In this document: positions 10,926 to 24,227 of the stretch, in pieces
Layout of the letters: the number at the start of each line of letters is the position of its first letter
Position numbering within the stretch: position 1 is the first letter of the stretch
Assembly (NCBI GenBank): GCA_026182355.1
Contig: JAPFBL010000595.1
Location: 62,001 to 126,000 of the forward strand
Direction: 5' to 3'
Origin: Hermatobates lingyangjiaoensis
Taxonomy: Eukaryota > Arthropoda > Insecta > Hemiptera > Hermatobatidae
Length of the DNA stretch: 64,000 nt
Made by a program: the position numbers and the translations under genes
The notes under the pieces: generated by a model
Told to the model about the DNA's origin: nothing
What the model saw: the letters and a program-made list of their open reading frames with translations, nothing else
Database searches by the model: none

Positions 10926-11644
10926 CATTAGTTGTGCAATCCGTAATTGTGTGGTATTTAGTCATTCTGAGGTAAAATGGATAAACAAACAAAAGTCTCC
11001 ACACAAATGAAGTTTTATTCAACAGTAACAACGCTTTTCGAACACTTTGTGTTCATCATCAGGAAGACACTATAATACAAATTATATCTAATCAGTTACA
11101 AAATTATAGTGAAATAATAAAATTTAATTAAGAGAATTCAAGATATATTCAAGGATGTGGTGCTGAAGGGTTGGTCCAGGGAAAACTACAAGTATGAAAT
11201 AGATCCGCTGCGAAAGAGTGGAGATGGCATTTAGGAGATAAGGTGACAAAGGTGTCGGGTATGCTTGAAAACCGTTAACTGAAATACAGAAGGCCAGAAA
11301 CACTAATTTAGAGGAAAGAAACTTTCATTTTTTTAATTTATTCTTTGTGATTCTAGGAACAGTTTAAGAAATTTTTGTGACCCTGGAATTTGATCATTAA
11401 GACATAGAGACGCAGAAGGATTATTAATGAAGGCTTTGTTTATTTCGAAAGCTTCCAAATTACAAATTTCTTTACACTTTCTATAAAGCATGTAGGATGG
11501 CAAGGTTCAAGTTTGGGTCAAAGCTGTGATTTTGTATGACAAGGTGTGATGATGAACACAAAGTGTTCGAAACGCGTTGTTATTGTTGAATAAAACTTCA
11601 TTTGTGTGGAGACTTTTGTTTGTTTATCCATTTTACCTCAGAAT
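10926..11644. mobile_element. Foldback element with 12-13-bp target duplication
   Basis: The left end reads ATCATTAGTTGTGCAATCCG then TCATTCTGAGGTAAAATGGA; the right end is the inverse, closing CATTTTACCTCAGAAT. Flanks AAACTTTATAGAT and AAACTTATAGAT form the target duplication. Both arms carry GAACACAAAGTGTTCGAAA-type hairpins. The same family occurs at 24025, 24531, 28750 and 60204. No complete protein is encoded, so it is non-autonomous and probably PLE-derived. Confidence 0.75.
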
Positions 11645-11943
11645 AAACTTATAGATAAACCGAGCCTGGACGATGTTAAGTGCTTGGAAAACACCCTATT
11701 CTATTAAACATTAATGAAGTATAAATTAATATAAATCCAATATGAAATCAAGCAACGACTGATATAAATGATGACGATGGTTAAATCATTGTTTTTTGAA
11801 ACTAAATTATATTGATTTAATTATAATAAATTTAGAAAGAGAGAATTGAATGAATAATCGACGAGAGTATGAAATAATTATTTAATACGAAGTACAAGTG
11901 TACATGACATGTATGTTACAAAAGCCAAAAGTAACATGACATT
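11645..11943. other. Intergenic, no gene seen
   Basis: A/T-rich, with TAAGTGCTTGGAAAACACCC and no repeat recognised within the window. Confidence 0.35.
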
Positions 11944-11951
11944 CATTAACA

Positions 11952-12476
11952 CCGTGGTTTCCAACCTGTGGGGCGCGCCCCCCTAAGGGGGCGCGAAGGG
12001 CTGCCAGGGGGGGCGCAAGCACTTCATAAATAGAAAAATTACTTAGTTACTAAGTAATTTTTCTAAATACAATTATAAATTATTTCAAATGCTACTTTAT
12101 TACGTTTTTATTTTATTACGTTTTGCGACATCATACTTGTGTGAATCAGGATTTAGTTCAGTTGCTGTTCTCAAAACAAAATACCGTTCTCGCTTAGTAA
12201 TAGAAAAGGAATTACGGGTCTCAATTTCATCACATTCTCCAAGATTTGAGAAACTCTGCTCAGAGAAGCAAGCGCAACCATCACACTAGTAAAGGTCAGC
12301 CTATACATTCAATCATACATATGAGTACATAATTATGTATTGTATCATTTTTTATCTCTGACTTGTGCCAACTATGACAGTAAATAGCAATATTTAAACC
12401 AGAGTGGAGGGGGGGGCGCAGGGAACTTATTATTTAATGAAGTGGGGCGAGAATTCGAAAAGGTTGGAAACCACTG
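11952..12476 (+). mobile_element. Internally deleted hAT element with 8-bp target duplication
   Basis: Termini CCGTGGTTTCCAACCTGTGG and AAAGGTTGGAAACCACTG are inverted repeats. The 8-bp flank CATTAACA occurs at 11944-11951 and 12477-12484. A frame at 12089-12289 keeps the transposase C-terminus (FATSYLCESGFSSVAVLKTK, RSRLVIEKELR). The element is 525 bp, so all catalytic parts are gone; it would need a transposase supplied from elsewhere. Confidence 0.88.
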
Positions 12477-12484
12477 CATTAACA

Positions 12485-13105
12485 GTTGGCGGTAGGAAGA
12501 TGGCTGCGTGAGCTAGTTAGAAATAAAAACTGTTTTGATGATTTAGCTGTGTCACGCCCCACCCCTCCCACTCACTCATTCACTCTGTCACTTCATTTAT
12601 CTCTTTCTCTTTCTACCTTCACATCATAAGTAATTACGCGTCATTAACTTTCACTTGACCTTTGAAACTATTTCAATTTAGAATTGAAGAGTTCTAAATC
12701 AAAACAGTCCCCTCCCCCCCTCATACCTCACTCTCACTCACTCTCTCTTTCACTTCATTTATCTCTTTCTCTTTCTACCTTCACATCATAACTAATTATG
12801 CCTCGTTCAAACGATTGCAAGGTGCCGTCAGATTCTGTTTCGCAATGACCTTAACTAAGTCGCAAGAGGAAACTTTATCTAACGCAGGAATTGAAGTGAG
12901 TGAGACTAAGTTTTTCTCAAATGGTACACTGTAGTTTGCTTGCTCAAGAGTCAGAAGATCAACTCTACTATTCTATAATTTCTAATGATATTTTGGAATA
13001 CCAAGTACAATCGAATTATTGATTGCGTCAAAGACGGGTAGGTTTGCTGGTCTTTAATACCCGCAAATGAAATTAAAATCAACAAATCTGGAGTGGCCTA
13101 CACTC
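12485..13105. other. Intergenic with duplicated C/T-rich block
   Basis: CACTTCATTTATCTCTTTCT and CTTTCTACCTTCACATCATA occur twice (about 12580-12640 and 12750-12800), roughly 165 bp apart. No gene seen. Confidence 0.45.
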
Positions 13106-14724
13106 TACTTTACTATAAGTAACTTAATGTCAAATTTCTTGAGTATATAAAACATAACGTCTCATTTAAGCATAACGTAAACATCTAAATGGGATATAAT
13201 TATTAGCCTGTCATTCCTGAGGTAGTACAGATAGTGATTGAAGGACATATGAATTTATAAGCTTATTTTTGTACATCACAAATAATTTATTATTTGCAAA
13301 TAATTTCATTAGTATAACTACAGCAGTAATAACATTTTTGAAAAACCAAAGTGAACATTTCTTGAAACGAAATAGTATCCTACAAGAGAACATGGCTATT
13401 GTTCAAATAGTCAGTAGATTTCTTACATCGTTTACATGACATCCTTCTACATTGAATATTAATGTAAAATTTTCAAATTTGAAACAGTAAAATACTCTTT
13501 TTTTCTCTGAAAAACTTCTTAAACAGCGAAGAAAATGTTGTTTTAAGGTGATTTGTTAATTAAAGATGTACGATAATTACAGTTATTAATCTCTAAACGA
13601 AAGATTTATATTTTGAATTATCTTTTACATTTTTGGTTTTTAACAGAATTATTATACTTGGAATTTTATGGCTTCTTAGTATTTAATAAGATCATTCTCC
13701 TTCCCCTTTGTCAAATAACATATATACGAATTTTTTTTTAATGAGTGTTATCATTTACCTGCACAATATTATTCCTCTTACATCTCTTATAAGTCAATAA
13801 TATATTTTCATTTTTCCATTAGAAACATCAATTTTATCTCAGTGGATTCGCTCAAAAAATTTCTAAGTCAATGTAAACAATGTAAAAAAATACAAAAAAT
13901 TCGACAAGTATAGCAGGTGATCTCTTAGTCTAGAATAAACAAACAGTTTTTATATCGTTATTGCTGTTTCTCGTAACTGAAACTTCATGAATTTTTTTTT
14001 ATGAATTGCTAATTGTTTGTTCCATTTTTGGTCAAATTTTCATTATTTTTTAACGAGCCGTTTAGCGTCAAAAAATCATTTTCTGAAAACACAAATCGTA
14101 CTGTAACGCCCCTTTAGCGAAAGTAATTTAAAAAAAAAATATCTCAACTCATTTGCCATATAATGTTCTATTTGTAGGCATAGTTTCATTCTTGTCCGTC
14201 AAACAGTATGGCTTGTATCGCTCTCACAAGGTTTGAGATTGAATTATAAGTCAAAATTTTTACATTTTATTGAAAAAAAAATATTTCCTGTTGTTTTAAA
14301 ATTCTGAATATATTTTTCGTTTGTTGCATTTGTAACTTCAAAGATAATGTCAAAATTTCAAAACTCTAGGGTTATCAGTTTAGGAGAAATAAATGTTTTA
14401 AAAAAAACGGTTTTTGGCAAAAAAAGTGACTTTCCCATCATGCATAATTCTTCCCAAACAATAGGGATCTTTGTCTAAATGGGGCCCATTTTTGTGTAAA
14501 ATATCAACTTGATCCATCAAAGATTCTGGACCGTAGCGTGGTAACAAGCAATGCTAACACACGCACCCACCCACGCACCCACCCACCCACCCACCCACAC
14601 ACACACACAGACATCATCGTAAAAACGTCATAAAACGACTTCTGGTACCTCAAAACATGTAATTCCGTCAAAATCTCGAGATCGAATTTTTTCACGATCA
14701 CTATACTTTACTTATAGTAAAGTA
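13106..14724. mobile_element. Family X, copy 1
   Basis: Unclassified family found four times in the window. The left end has CTTTACTATAAGTAA and the right end its reverse complement TTACTTATAGTAAAG. Shared internal landmarks are AGTGGATTCGCTCAAAAAAT, GAGCCGTTTAGCGTCAAA, CCATAACTTC-like runs, TTCTGGACCGTAGCGTGGTA and AATTCCGTCAAAATCTCGAG. The copy has no long reading frame. A (CCCA)n tract at 14560-14600 is part of the family. The paired ends suggest a non-autonomous DNA transposon, but no target duplication is clear. Confidence 0.6.
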
Positions 14725-14789
14725 ATAACAATACCTACTTGCTACATCTGTGTATTTTCAAAATAAACACATCTGTTAAGTTAGAAAAT

Positions 14790-15100
14790 ACAGCTTAAAG
14801 GTCCATAACTTCGCTTCTGCACTGAATTATCAATCTATTCAGAGCCTATATTTTGAGTTAGGCATACACAAATCTAGTGTCAAAGTTTCAGCTCGCTATG
14901 TCTCATGGTGGCTGAGTTTACTTGTGACAAACGTTTTTGCTTTAAACGGCCATAACTTCACTTCTACGTTGAATTTCCAATCAATTCAGAACCTATATTC
15001 TAAGTTAGACATACACAAATCTACTGTCAAAATTTCAGCTCGATATATCTTATGGGGGCTGAGTTTACTAGCGACAAAATTTTGCGGGCAAACCGACAAA
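14790..15100 (+). repeat. Two tandem copies of an about 144-bp unit
   Basis: Each unit contains GGTCCATAACTTCGCTTCTG or GGCCATAACTTCACTTCTAC, then GCATACACAAATCTAGTGTC or GACATACACAAATCTACTGT, then a TCAGCTCG and GGCTGAGTTTACT stretch. Copies are about 80 percent alike by eye. Confidence 0.65.
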
Positions 15101-15204
15101 AATTCTTCTAGGGTGGATTCGGTTTCTCCAATGAATGAAACGTAAAGGAAACTTGAAATGAGTCAGTTTTAAGCAATGTACAGATAAAATCATTATTTTA
15201 TTTA

Positions 15205-15385
15205 TATATATATATATTTATATAATTGATTCGAAGCCATGATGCTAGGATGCAACACTTGTAATTTGCAAATTGTGATAGAGTTTTCAATCTCCTCTAA
15301 TGTATTCAGAATTATGTTCATAGCAATTTCGATTTTAATTAGATAGTCCTTTTACTTTACTGTAAGTATTACAGTATATCTGGGT
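15205..15385. repeat. Dispersed repeat inverted relative to 32875-33025
   Basis: GATTCGAAGCCATGATGCTA and GGATGCAACACTTGTAATTT here match in reverse complement ATTAACAAGTGTTGCATCC and TAGCATCATGGCTTCGAATC at about 32985-33020. The far copy adjoins family X copy 3. Confidence 0.65.
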
Positions 15386-15490
15386 CATAGTGTAGTTCCA
15401 TTGATGATGCAGCCTCTGCGAAACCGGTAGTGCGCCAGCACCGTTGATATACGAAGTTTGACGGTATATATTACTTGACGCTAACAATAA
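15385..15490 (+). mobile_element. PLE end, 'GCAG/CTGC' hairpin
   Basis: TTGATGATGCAGCCTCTGCG then AAACCGG: stem GCAG/CTGC immediately before GAAA. A relative forms an inverted pair at 53340-53640. Confidence 0.6.
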
Positions 15491-15719
15491 TATATTACTT
15501 GAAAATACTTAAATATTTTTAAGTATTTTTAAAATGTGGAAAGGGTACTTTAATCCAACTTGGTGACCAAGTCCATCAAAATTAATTTCTCAAAAGCAGA
15601 TATATATTATTAGACAGAGACCTACTCGCATCGTCAGGCAACCTGAACCCTAAACACGATTTCTAAAAGCGTACCAAATGCCAAAGGTCAGCCTTCAGTG
15701 ATGATTTTCAGAACTTATG
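15490..15719. other. Intergenic, no gene seen
   Basis: A short AAGTATTTTTAAGTATTTTT repeat near 15510 and a stretch with CATCGTCAGGCAACCTGAAC; nothing coding. Confidence 0.35.
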
Positions 15720-15727
15720 CACTAGAG

Positions 15728-16391
<664 letters not shown>

Positions 16392-16399
16392 CACTAGAT

Positions 16400-16900
16400 T
16401 GGCTACAGGAAAATTGATTTTATTAACACTGTTATGTTTTTTATTATGATTGGAGATTTTTGAGTACTTTATAAATGATATCAATGTTAAGTAAGTCTGC
16501 CTACTCCAAGTGACCTATTAAGTTTAAAAGTAATATAGCTTTATTTACTTCTAAGTTTTTGTGAAGTAAACATCAGCTGGTTTATTGCAACTTGCTGACA
16601 TTTTCTTTAAACATAACGCAAAAATAATCTAAGTATTTAATTTGCGCCTTTTGCGCCTGAGCAATAATAATTCCACTTTAATCATAATTTATATTAGCTT
16701 AGTTACCTTGGTCATGTATGACTTTGAGGATAGCAGGACTTGATGTGTTGCATGGGCTTCAGTCATCCTAAGGACGCAGGCAATGGATGCCTGGCTAGCT
16801 GATAACGCCCATGGTTCATAGAAGAGACTGCAGGAAGCTTTTTTATGTCAGCCATTAATTTTTCAACGCCTGAAACACCAGAAAGGTGTCCTAGTCAGTA
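16400..16900. other. Intergenic, no gene seen
   Basis: No repeat or exon recognised; about 33 percent GC by eye. Confidence 0.35.
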
Positions 16901-16904
16901 GCTT

Positions 16905-17185
16905 ATTATATAACAACATCTAACCACCTCTAACAACATATCACAATGAACGAGAGAAATAAAAATGAAACTCTAAACCAATATTAAGAAATCAGAAAAA
17001 TGACTGACATCTTAAAACCAGGTGGTCTACGTCAGAGTCCAACTGATGCTTTGACGAAGGCATCGTCAGACGATTTGGTTGTAAGATGTCATTTTTCTGA
17101 TTTCTTAATATGGTTTAAAGTTTGATTTTTATTTCTCTCGTTCATTGTGATATGTTGTTATAGGTGGTTAGAGGTGGTTAGAGTG
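16905..17185. mobile_element. PLE-type foldback
   Basis: Left arm TAACCACCTCTAACAACATA ... TTAAGAAATCAGAAAAATGA and right arm TCATTTTTCTGATTTCTTAA ... TATGTTGTTATAGGTGGTTA are reverse complements, with the loop near 17030-17060 containing a CATCGTCAG core. Confidence 0.7.
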
Positions 17186-17219
17186 AAACGAAAACAAGTT
17201 AGACTACTTCTTTTGGTTA

Positions 17220-19190
17220 AAAGACCTTATATATACGTACAAAGTAACATTTTTAAAGTTAAAAACCATTCTATTACATAATATTTTTGCCACTGTACAA
17301 GAAGGTTCAAAAATTACGCGATATTCTATCCACAGAAACAGTTTAAGAAAATCTGTTTTTGTTTAGATTACAAACTATAAAGCTCTTCTTCAAAACATCA
17401 CAATTTCTGATTACTTAACAACCTGAGTATTTTTCGTCAATGAAAACTTACTGAACTAATATTTATCATCTGGAACCCAACTTGTTTTGGAGTCTTAAAA
17501 TCAATCTTAAACGAGTCTATTTAATGTACTCAAGTCTCTTGACCTGTCCTCCAAACCATGATTCTCTCAATAAACTTGATTTATTCATTCGCGTATCATG
17601 AATTTCGTTCATACTTGATGTGAAGTTGTTCAACGTGGTTTTTTTAAAGTAGATCTTGTTCATTGTATCACAGAATGGTTTCCATTCCTAAGCACAGTGT
17701 AGCGAAATACTACACTGGATGTGGTTCCCTCCAGATTTCCAGATTCAGTACATAATATTCAATTCTTTCTCTCACGAAAATAAATTACGAGTATATCCTT
17801 TTGTAGAGCACTCTGTGATTATTTAGTTAGCACCACAGAGGGTAAACACAGCTACCTTAATTCACTTCATAATATAATTTTTTTGAGGGTTGAAGTCCAA
17901 TGATTTGAAACTATTCCTTTTGCCGACGTTTCGACATATATTTATATCATCTTTAGCGCTACAACATATTTGTTTTTACAATTAGCACTACTATTACTAT
18001 ATTGTTGAGTTATTTTATTACCTAATGTTAAATTGTTTTATTGCTGTATTGTAAAACAAATATGTTATAGCTCTGAAGATGACATAAATATAAGTCGAAA
18101 CGTCTTTGGCAAAAGGACTATATACGTACAAATTAAGCATTTTTAAAGTTAAAAACCATTCTATTACGGTAATATTTATTGCCATTGTACAAGAGGTTCA
18201 AAAATTACGCTATATTGTATCCACAGAAACAGTTTAAGAATCTGTAGCTTCTGTTTAGATTACATAACATATAAGCCGAAACTTCTTCAAAACATCACTA
18301 GTTTCTGAATTAGCACTAACAACCTGAGTACTTTTTCGGTTATTTAAACTTACCTTGTAACTAATGTTTATTGCTATCTGGTAAACCCAACTTGTTTTGG
18401 TAGCTCTAAAATCAATCTTAAACGAGTCTATTAATGTACTCAAGTCTCTTGAAACTGTCGGCCAAACATGACTAGTCTCTCAATTAGCACTTGATTTATT
18501 CATTCGCGTATCATGAATTTCGGTTCATACTTGATGTGACCTTGTTCAACGTGGTTTTTTTAAAGCTAGATCTTGTTCATTGTATCACAGACATGGTTGT
18601 AGCATTCCTGAAGCACAGTGTAGCGAAATACTACACTGGATAAGGTCACCAGATTTCGGCAGATTCAGGTACATAAGTATTCAATTCTTTCTCTCACGAA
18701 TAAATTACGAGTATATCCTTTTGTAGAGCACTCTGTGATTATTTAGTTAGCACCACAGAGGGTAAACACAGCTACCTTAATTGCTACATTCATAATAAAA
18801 TTTTTTTGTAGGGTCTGAAGTCCAATGATTTGAAACTATTCCTTTTGCCGACGTTTCGACATATATTTACATCATCTTTAGGGCTACAACATATTTGTTT
18901 TTACAATTAGCACTACTATTACTACTATTTTGGTTATTTATTACATTGTAAATGTTTATTGCTAATTGTAAAACAAATATGTTGTAGCTCTGAAGATGAC
19001 ATAAATATAAGTCGAAACGTCGGCAAAAGGACTAGTTTCAAATTAGCACTACTATTACTACTTTTTCGGTTATTTATTACATTGTAAATGTTTATTGCTA
19101 ATTGTAAAACAAACATGTTGTAGCTCTGAAGATGACATAAATATATGTCGAAACATCGGCAAAGGACTAGTTTCAAATCATTAGACCTTA
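17220..19190. repeat. Tandem duplication (about 0.9 kb) plus extra PLE-end copies
   Basis: Unit 1 (17226-18117) and unit 2 (18120-19030) share GTTAAAAACCATTCTATTAC, AGATCTTGTTCATTGTATCA, AGTGTAGCGAAATACTACAC and AGTCCAATGATTTGAAACTA. A third, shorter copy of the unit's end follows at 19030-19190. Each ends in a PLE-type core, for example CTCTGAAGATGACATAAATA then TAAGTCGAAACGTC (stem GAC/GTC). The arms inside each unit are inverted (CCGACGTTTCGACATATATT against the same in reverse). Confidence 0.75.
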
Positions 19191-19199
19191 ACCCTCAAA

Positions 19200-19560
19200 A
19201 AAAAAATTATACATATAAATATTGGGTCAAGAAAACAAATCATTATTAATTCACGTTACCTTTTCTGTTTATTGCCATATCTAAACACTACCAAGTATTT
19301 TAATCTTTAAGTAATTAAATATTTTTAATCAATTTAAATAAAATCTTCACCATCCTTGGTAGGTAAATACGAGTATCAAAATAAAAGCAAATAAGTGTAT
19401 ATATGAACCATCTTTTTAAAAAAGAATATTATTATTTTAATTAAAAACGCCAAAAATTAATCTAAGATAAATATAAAAATTAAAATCCAATTTTATAAAA
19501 AAACGATCCTATTAGAATTATTATGTTGGTATATATTGACAGCAGATCTTCTCTCAAGCA
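19200..19560. other. A/T-rich spacer, no gene seen
   Basis: Nothing beyond A/T-rich sequence recognised before the inverted repeat that follows. Confidence 0.35.
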
Positions 19561-19910
19561 TATTTTATTGAAAATGATCGCAGTTTCTACATTCACGACC
19601 TTTTTGTTAACAGATTCTAACCTCCTGACTATTTTCCTTATTATAGTAGGTGAACTATAAATCAGGTCTGCCAATGACATTTCCAAGTAAATAGGTTAAG
19701 TGAAGTTATTAGTGTAAGATGAATATACATTTAGATCTTGTTATTAAATTTCTTTCGTTCATTGGACCTGTTTACTTGGAATGTCGCTGGTGAACCTGAT
19801 TCATAGTTCACCTACTACAATAAGGAAAATAGCCAGGAGGTTAGAATCTGATTAACAAAAAAGGTCGTGAATGCAGAAACTGCGATCATTTTCAATTGAA
19901 TTATTATAAT
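19480..19910. repeat. Inverted repeat carrying a possible PLE N-terminal coding fragment
   Basis: About 19565-19690 is the reverse complement of about 19770-19905 (GGTTAGAATCTGATTAACAA against TTGTTAACAGATTCTAACC). The minus strand at 19686-19480 reads SSPTIIRKIVRRLESVNKKV and IIFNKICLREDLLSIYTNI. That basic, 'FNKxCLxxxLLxxYTNI'-like segment resembles the N-terminal region of PLE reverse transcriptases, but the match rests on memory of the family and is tentative. Confidence 0.45.
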
Positions 19911-20126
19911 AAAGATAAAAGATACCCAACAACAAAGGCAAAGAACCAAAAAGAGTGGTAAAAAAATAAATAAAACCCAGAAGACAGACACTCAGGCTGA
20001 TGGCCTCAAACAAAAAATAATATTAAAGACGAAATAAGTTTAGTCTAGAAAAAAAAATTAAAAAAAAAATATTTATAGAAAAGAAAGAAAAATTATTAAA
20101 AAAAATCTGGAGTGGCCTACACCTCA

Positions 20127-22896
20127 ACTTTACTACAAGTAAACATAATATCATACTTCTTGAGTATATAATAAATAATGTTCCATTTAGGTATAATATA
20201 AATGCCTTAAATGGGAGATATTTATTAGTCTTTCATTCCTGGATGTAGTGCAGATAGTGATTGATTCACTTATCAATATATATGCTTATTTTTGAATATC
20301 ACAAAATGATGTATATAATAAGTATAATTTGAGCTCTTTCTACACTGAATATTTAAGACAATTGTTACAATTAAACTTGAAAATATTCCTATTTGGTCTG
20401 ACAAATGGCAGAAAGATCTAAAAAAAAATGTCGTTTTAAGATAATTCTTAATTTAAGATGTCGGATAATTTCATTTATTTTTCTTCAAAGATGTTTTCAA
20501 TTTTGAATGATGTTTAAATTTTAAGTCTTTACTATATTGGGAGTTTCATGAGTTCCTAATATTTAGTAAAAACCACCTCTCTTTCTATTTGTCAAAAATC
20601 ATATATACGAGGTGTGTAAATAAAGTAGTGAGACTGGCAACGCTGGAGACGCGTGGCCTTGAGTAGCGTCAGGTGCACGTGTGATGCGCCTCCAGTATGA
20701 ATCTGAACTCGCCACAGTCATTTGTTTGTCCGTAGCGTTGGTTTTCGTGAAATGGTTTTTTCTTGAGCGTTTTAAAAATGAGTGACCTCAAAGTTGAGCA
20801 GCGGTGTGCAATCAAATTTTGCTTCAGACTTAGACATAATGCAACCGAAACTTTTGAAAAACTTACAGGAGGCCTATGGAAAACGTGTTTTATCAAGGGC
20901 ACAGGTTTTCGGTGGTTTAAGGAATTTTCAGAAGGAAGAGAGTCGATTGAAGATGAACCACGAACGGAAGGCCTTCAAGTGCAAACACCGATGAAAATGT
21001 CAACAGAGTACGGAACCTGTGCGTTACAGAAATCGACGCTTGACAGTCAGAATGATCGGGAACAGTTGAATTTGAATCATACTTCTCCGTTCATCACATT
21101 TTGACTTTCCATTTAGAGTCCATATTAACCAAATCAGAATATTTATTAGTCTTTCATTCCTGGATGTAGTGCAGATAGTTATTGATTCACTTATCAATAT
21201 AGTTTTTGTTTTTGAATACATACCTGTTGTATATAATAAGTATAATTTGAGTTCTTTCTACACTGAATATTTAAGACAAATTGTCACAATTAAACTTGAA
21301 AATATTCCTATTTCGTCTGACAAATGGCAGAAAGATCTAAAAAAAAATGTCGTTTTAAGATAATTCTTAATTTAAGGTGTCGGATAATTTCATTTATTTT
21401 TCTTCAAAGATGTTTCCAAATTTTGAATGATGTTTAAATTTTAGGTCTTTTATAAAATTACTATATTGGGAGTTTCATGAGTTCCTATATTTAGTAAAAA
21501 CCACCTCTCTTTCTATTTGTCAAAAATCATATATACCAAATTCACTCTGAGTGGGTGTTATTTTTTTCTACCTATTGTACTCTGCAATATGGTTGCTTTG
21601 AATATATATTGAAAAAAATATATAGTAATTAGCCAGTTTACATAATCAAATCAAAGTCAAAGAAATCCAGCTATTCAGTATAATTTAAAACTTTTATATC
21701 TGGAAACTTGAAATTTTTAAAAATGATAGATATGAACTACTAGACTAGAATAGTGAAAATTCTGAATACTTGTTAACAAACAACTCCTCATTCTTTAGGA
21801 AAGAGATCATTCCTCATAATCAATTTTACCTAATGATACTATAATTCACAAACCAAAATAATTTACAACTGAATCAATTTTTGATCAAGAGTACAAAATA
21901 TAGATTGATCATAGCATTTTGTGAGACAAATACATCCGTACCAACGAAAGCAACAAATATTTATGTTTATTGTCGGTTATTTTTTTACATGTAATAATAT
22001 TATTTCTCTTTTCTCTTATATAAGTCAATAAATTATTTAATTTTTTCCATTATACTTAAGCATCAATTTTTTTTCTCAGTGGATTCGCTCAAAAAATTTC
22101 TAAGTCAATGTAAACAATGGAAAAAAATATCAAAAATTCGACAAGTATAGCAGGTGATCCCTTAGTCCAGGATAAACAAACAGTTTTTATAGCTTTATTG
22201 CTCTTTGCCTTGATTGAAATTTCATGATTTTTTTTTATAAATTTCTTATTTGTTGTTCCATTTTTGGTTAAATTTTCATGATTTTTTAATGAGCCGTTTA
22301 GCGTCAAAGAAACATTTTCTTAAAACAGGAATCGTACTGTAACGCTCCTTTAGCGAAAGTAATTTTTAAAAAAATATCTGAACTCATTCTCCACATGTTC
22401 TATCTCTAGACATAGTTTCATTTTGATCCGTCAAACGGTGTGGCTTGTATCGCTCTCACAAGCTTTGAGATTGAACTAAAGTCAAAATTTTTACATTTTA
22501 TTGAAAAAAAATTTCCCGTTGTTTTAAAATTCTAAATATATTTTTCGTTTATTTCGTTTGTAACCTTAAAGATTATGGCAAAATTTCAAAACAAATTAGC
22601 GGTTTAGGAGAAAAAAAAGGTAACTTTCCCGTCATACATAATTCTTCCTAAACAATAGGGATCATCTACACTATGGGGCCCATTTTTGTGTAAAATATCA
22701 ACTTGATTCATCAAAGATTCTGGACCGTAGCGTCGTAACAAGCAATTCTAACACACTCACCCACCCACCCATACACACACAGACATCATCGAAAAAACTT
22801 CATAAAACGACTTTTGGGACCTCAAAACATGTAATTCCGTCAAAATCTCGAGATCGATTTTTTTCACGATCACTATACTTTACTTATAGTAAAGTA
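20127..22896. mobile_element. Family X, copy 2, with mariner inside
   Basis: Ends CTTTACTACAAGTAA and TTACTTATAGTAAAG. It shares AGTGGATTCGCTCAAAAAAT, GAGCCGTTTAGCGTCAAA and AATTCCGTCAAAATCTCGAG with the other copies. A 390-bp stretch (about 20219-20608) is repeated directly at 21139-21535, on either side of a mariner fragment. Confidence 0.6.
20609..21138 (+). pseudogene. Mariner transposase N-terminal fragment, frameshifted
   Basis: Reading starts at ATG 20778 (MSDLKVEQRCAIKFCFRLRH, NATETFEKL), shifts to another frame for LQEAYGKRVLSRAQVF, then returns for RWFKEFSEGRESIEDEPRTE. That is the paired HTH DNA-binding region of SETMAR-like mariner transposases, with two compensating frameshifts. 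The DDD catalytic domain is absent. The upstream flank GAGGTGTGTAAATAAAGTAG looks like the mariner 5' end. Confidence 0.85.
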
Positions 22897-22899
22897 AAA

Positions 22900-23580
22900 A
22901 TATTTATCATTAAACTGCAAAGGTTTAGAAATATATATTAAAAAACAAATTCAAATTGTTAAAATAACCAAAACCAATGACAATAAATCTCTTGCTAAAA
23001 AATATCTGATAGAATACCTGCAAAATCTAAAATTAAAAAACTATTCTAAATAGAATTTCCGAAATAAAAAAAAATATTTAAAAAAAGAGACAAGGGCTAA
23101 AAAAAATTACAAAAAAGAAATATTATTTAAAAGACCAGAAAGAGAATTAATAGTACAATTACTAATGACAACGAATTTAAGAAATTAAAATGGAAAGATC
23201 TAAAGCCCCCTTGCATACAGAAAAAGTAAGAAAAAGTAAAATAAAATTCAAATCCATAATGTAATAAAAAAAAATAAAAATATTCCAATAACTAAAAACT
23301 TCAATCTTAATAAAGTTAATAAAATATGCTTACGTATTTAGACAAAAAGAATAAATAACAATTATAATTATAATACAAAGAAAATAAAAAAAATTAAAAT
23401 AAAAAATAAGTTTATAGATAAAAAAAAAATAATGATTTTGTAAATCATAGATAGTAAAAAACTTTAAAACATCAGTAAAAACAAAAAGTCATCTTTAATC
23501 TCCAAAATTATAAAAATTTTAAATAAATTATTTACTGAAAATAAAATTTGTTATAGCATTAATAATAACTAAAACAATTA
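22900..23580. other. Very A-rich spacer, no gene supported
   Basis: Long A runs and few G/C. A stretch near 23140-23230 (GAATTAATAGTACAATTACT ... AAAGATCTAAAGCCC) has slightly richer coding-like content but no open frame I can identify. Confidence 0.35.
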
Positions 23581-24024
23581 TATTTAAATTTATAAACAGC
23601 CTCTACGTAGAGGAATAATTTTAATTATGATAGGACCCATACCCCAATATTATCAATAATAATAGATATAATAATTAAGATCTGCTTGAATATGTTATAT
23701 TTTCAATTATCGAATGTTAAGAGGAATACTAGTGTTATTTATCTACATGGCAAGAATTGCATCAAATGAAATAATAAAACATTCAACTAAAATAATTATT
23801 ATTATTATAATTACTCCAATATGAATTATAATAACTAAGAGGAAAGAAATTAAAATAAATATTTAAAAACACAAATAAATATAGAATTTGAACCTATTAT
23901 AACTATGATGCAAATAATTGATTGCCAAAATTCAATTATTACCGTAATTATAGTAATATAGTTATTATTAACAATAACTAGAGTAAATAACCTATTAAAA
24001 CCTAGTTATACCTAATAACGTATA

Positions 24025-24227
24025 ATCTGAGGTAAAATGGATAAACAAACAAAAGTCTCCACACAAATGAAGTTTTCTTCAACGCGTTTCGTACACTTTG
24101 TGTTCATCATCACGAAGACACTATAATACAAATTATATCTAATCTGTTACAAAATTAGGGTGAAATAATAAAATTCAATTAAGAGAATTCGAGACAAACC
24201 CAAGGATGGATTGCACAACTAATGATC
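24025..24227. mobile_element. Foldback element, truncated, in NUMT
   Basis: Begins ATCTGAGGTAAAATGGATAA and ends GGATTGCACAACTAATGATC. The 12-bp flank TAATAACGTATA occurs at 24013-24024 and 24228-24239. Internally it matches 10970-11155. 203 bp. Confidence 0.85.
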
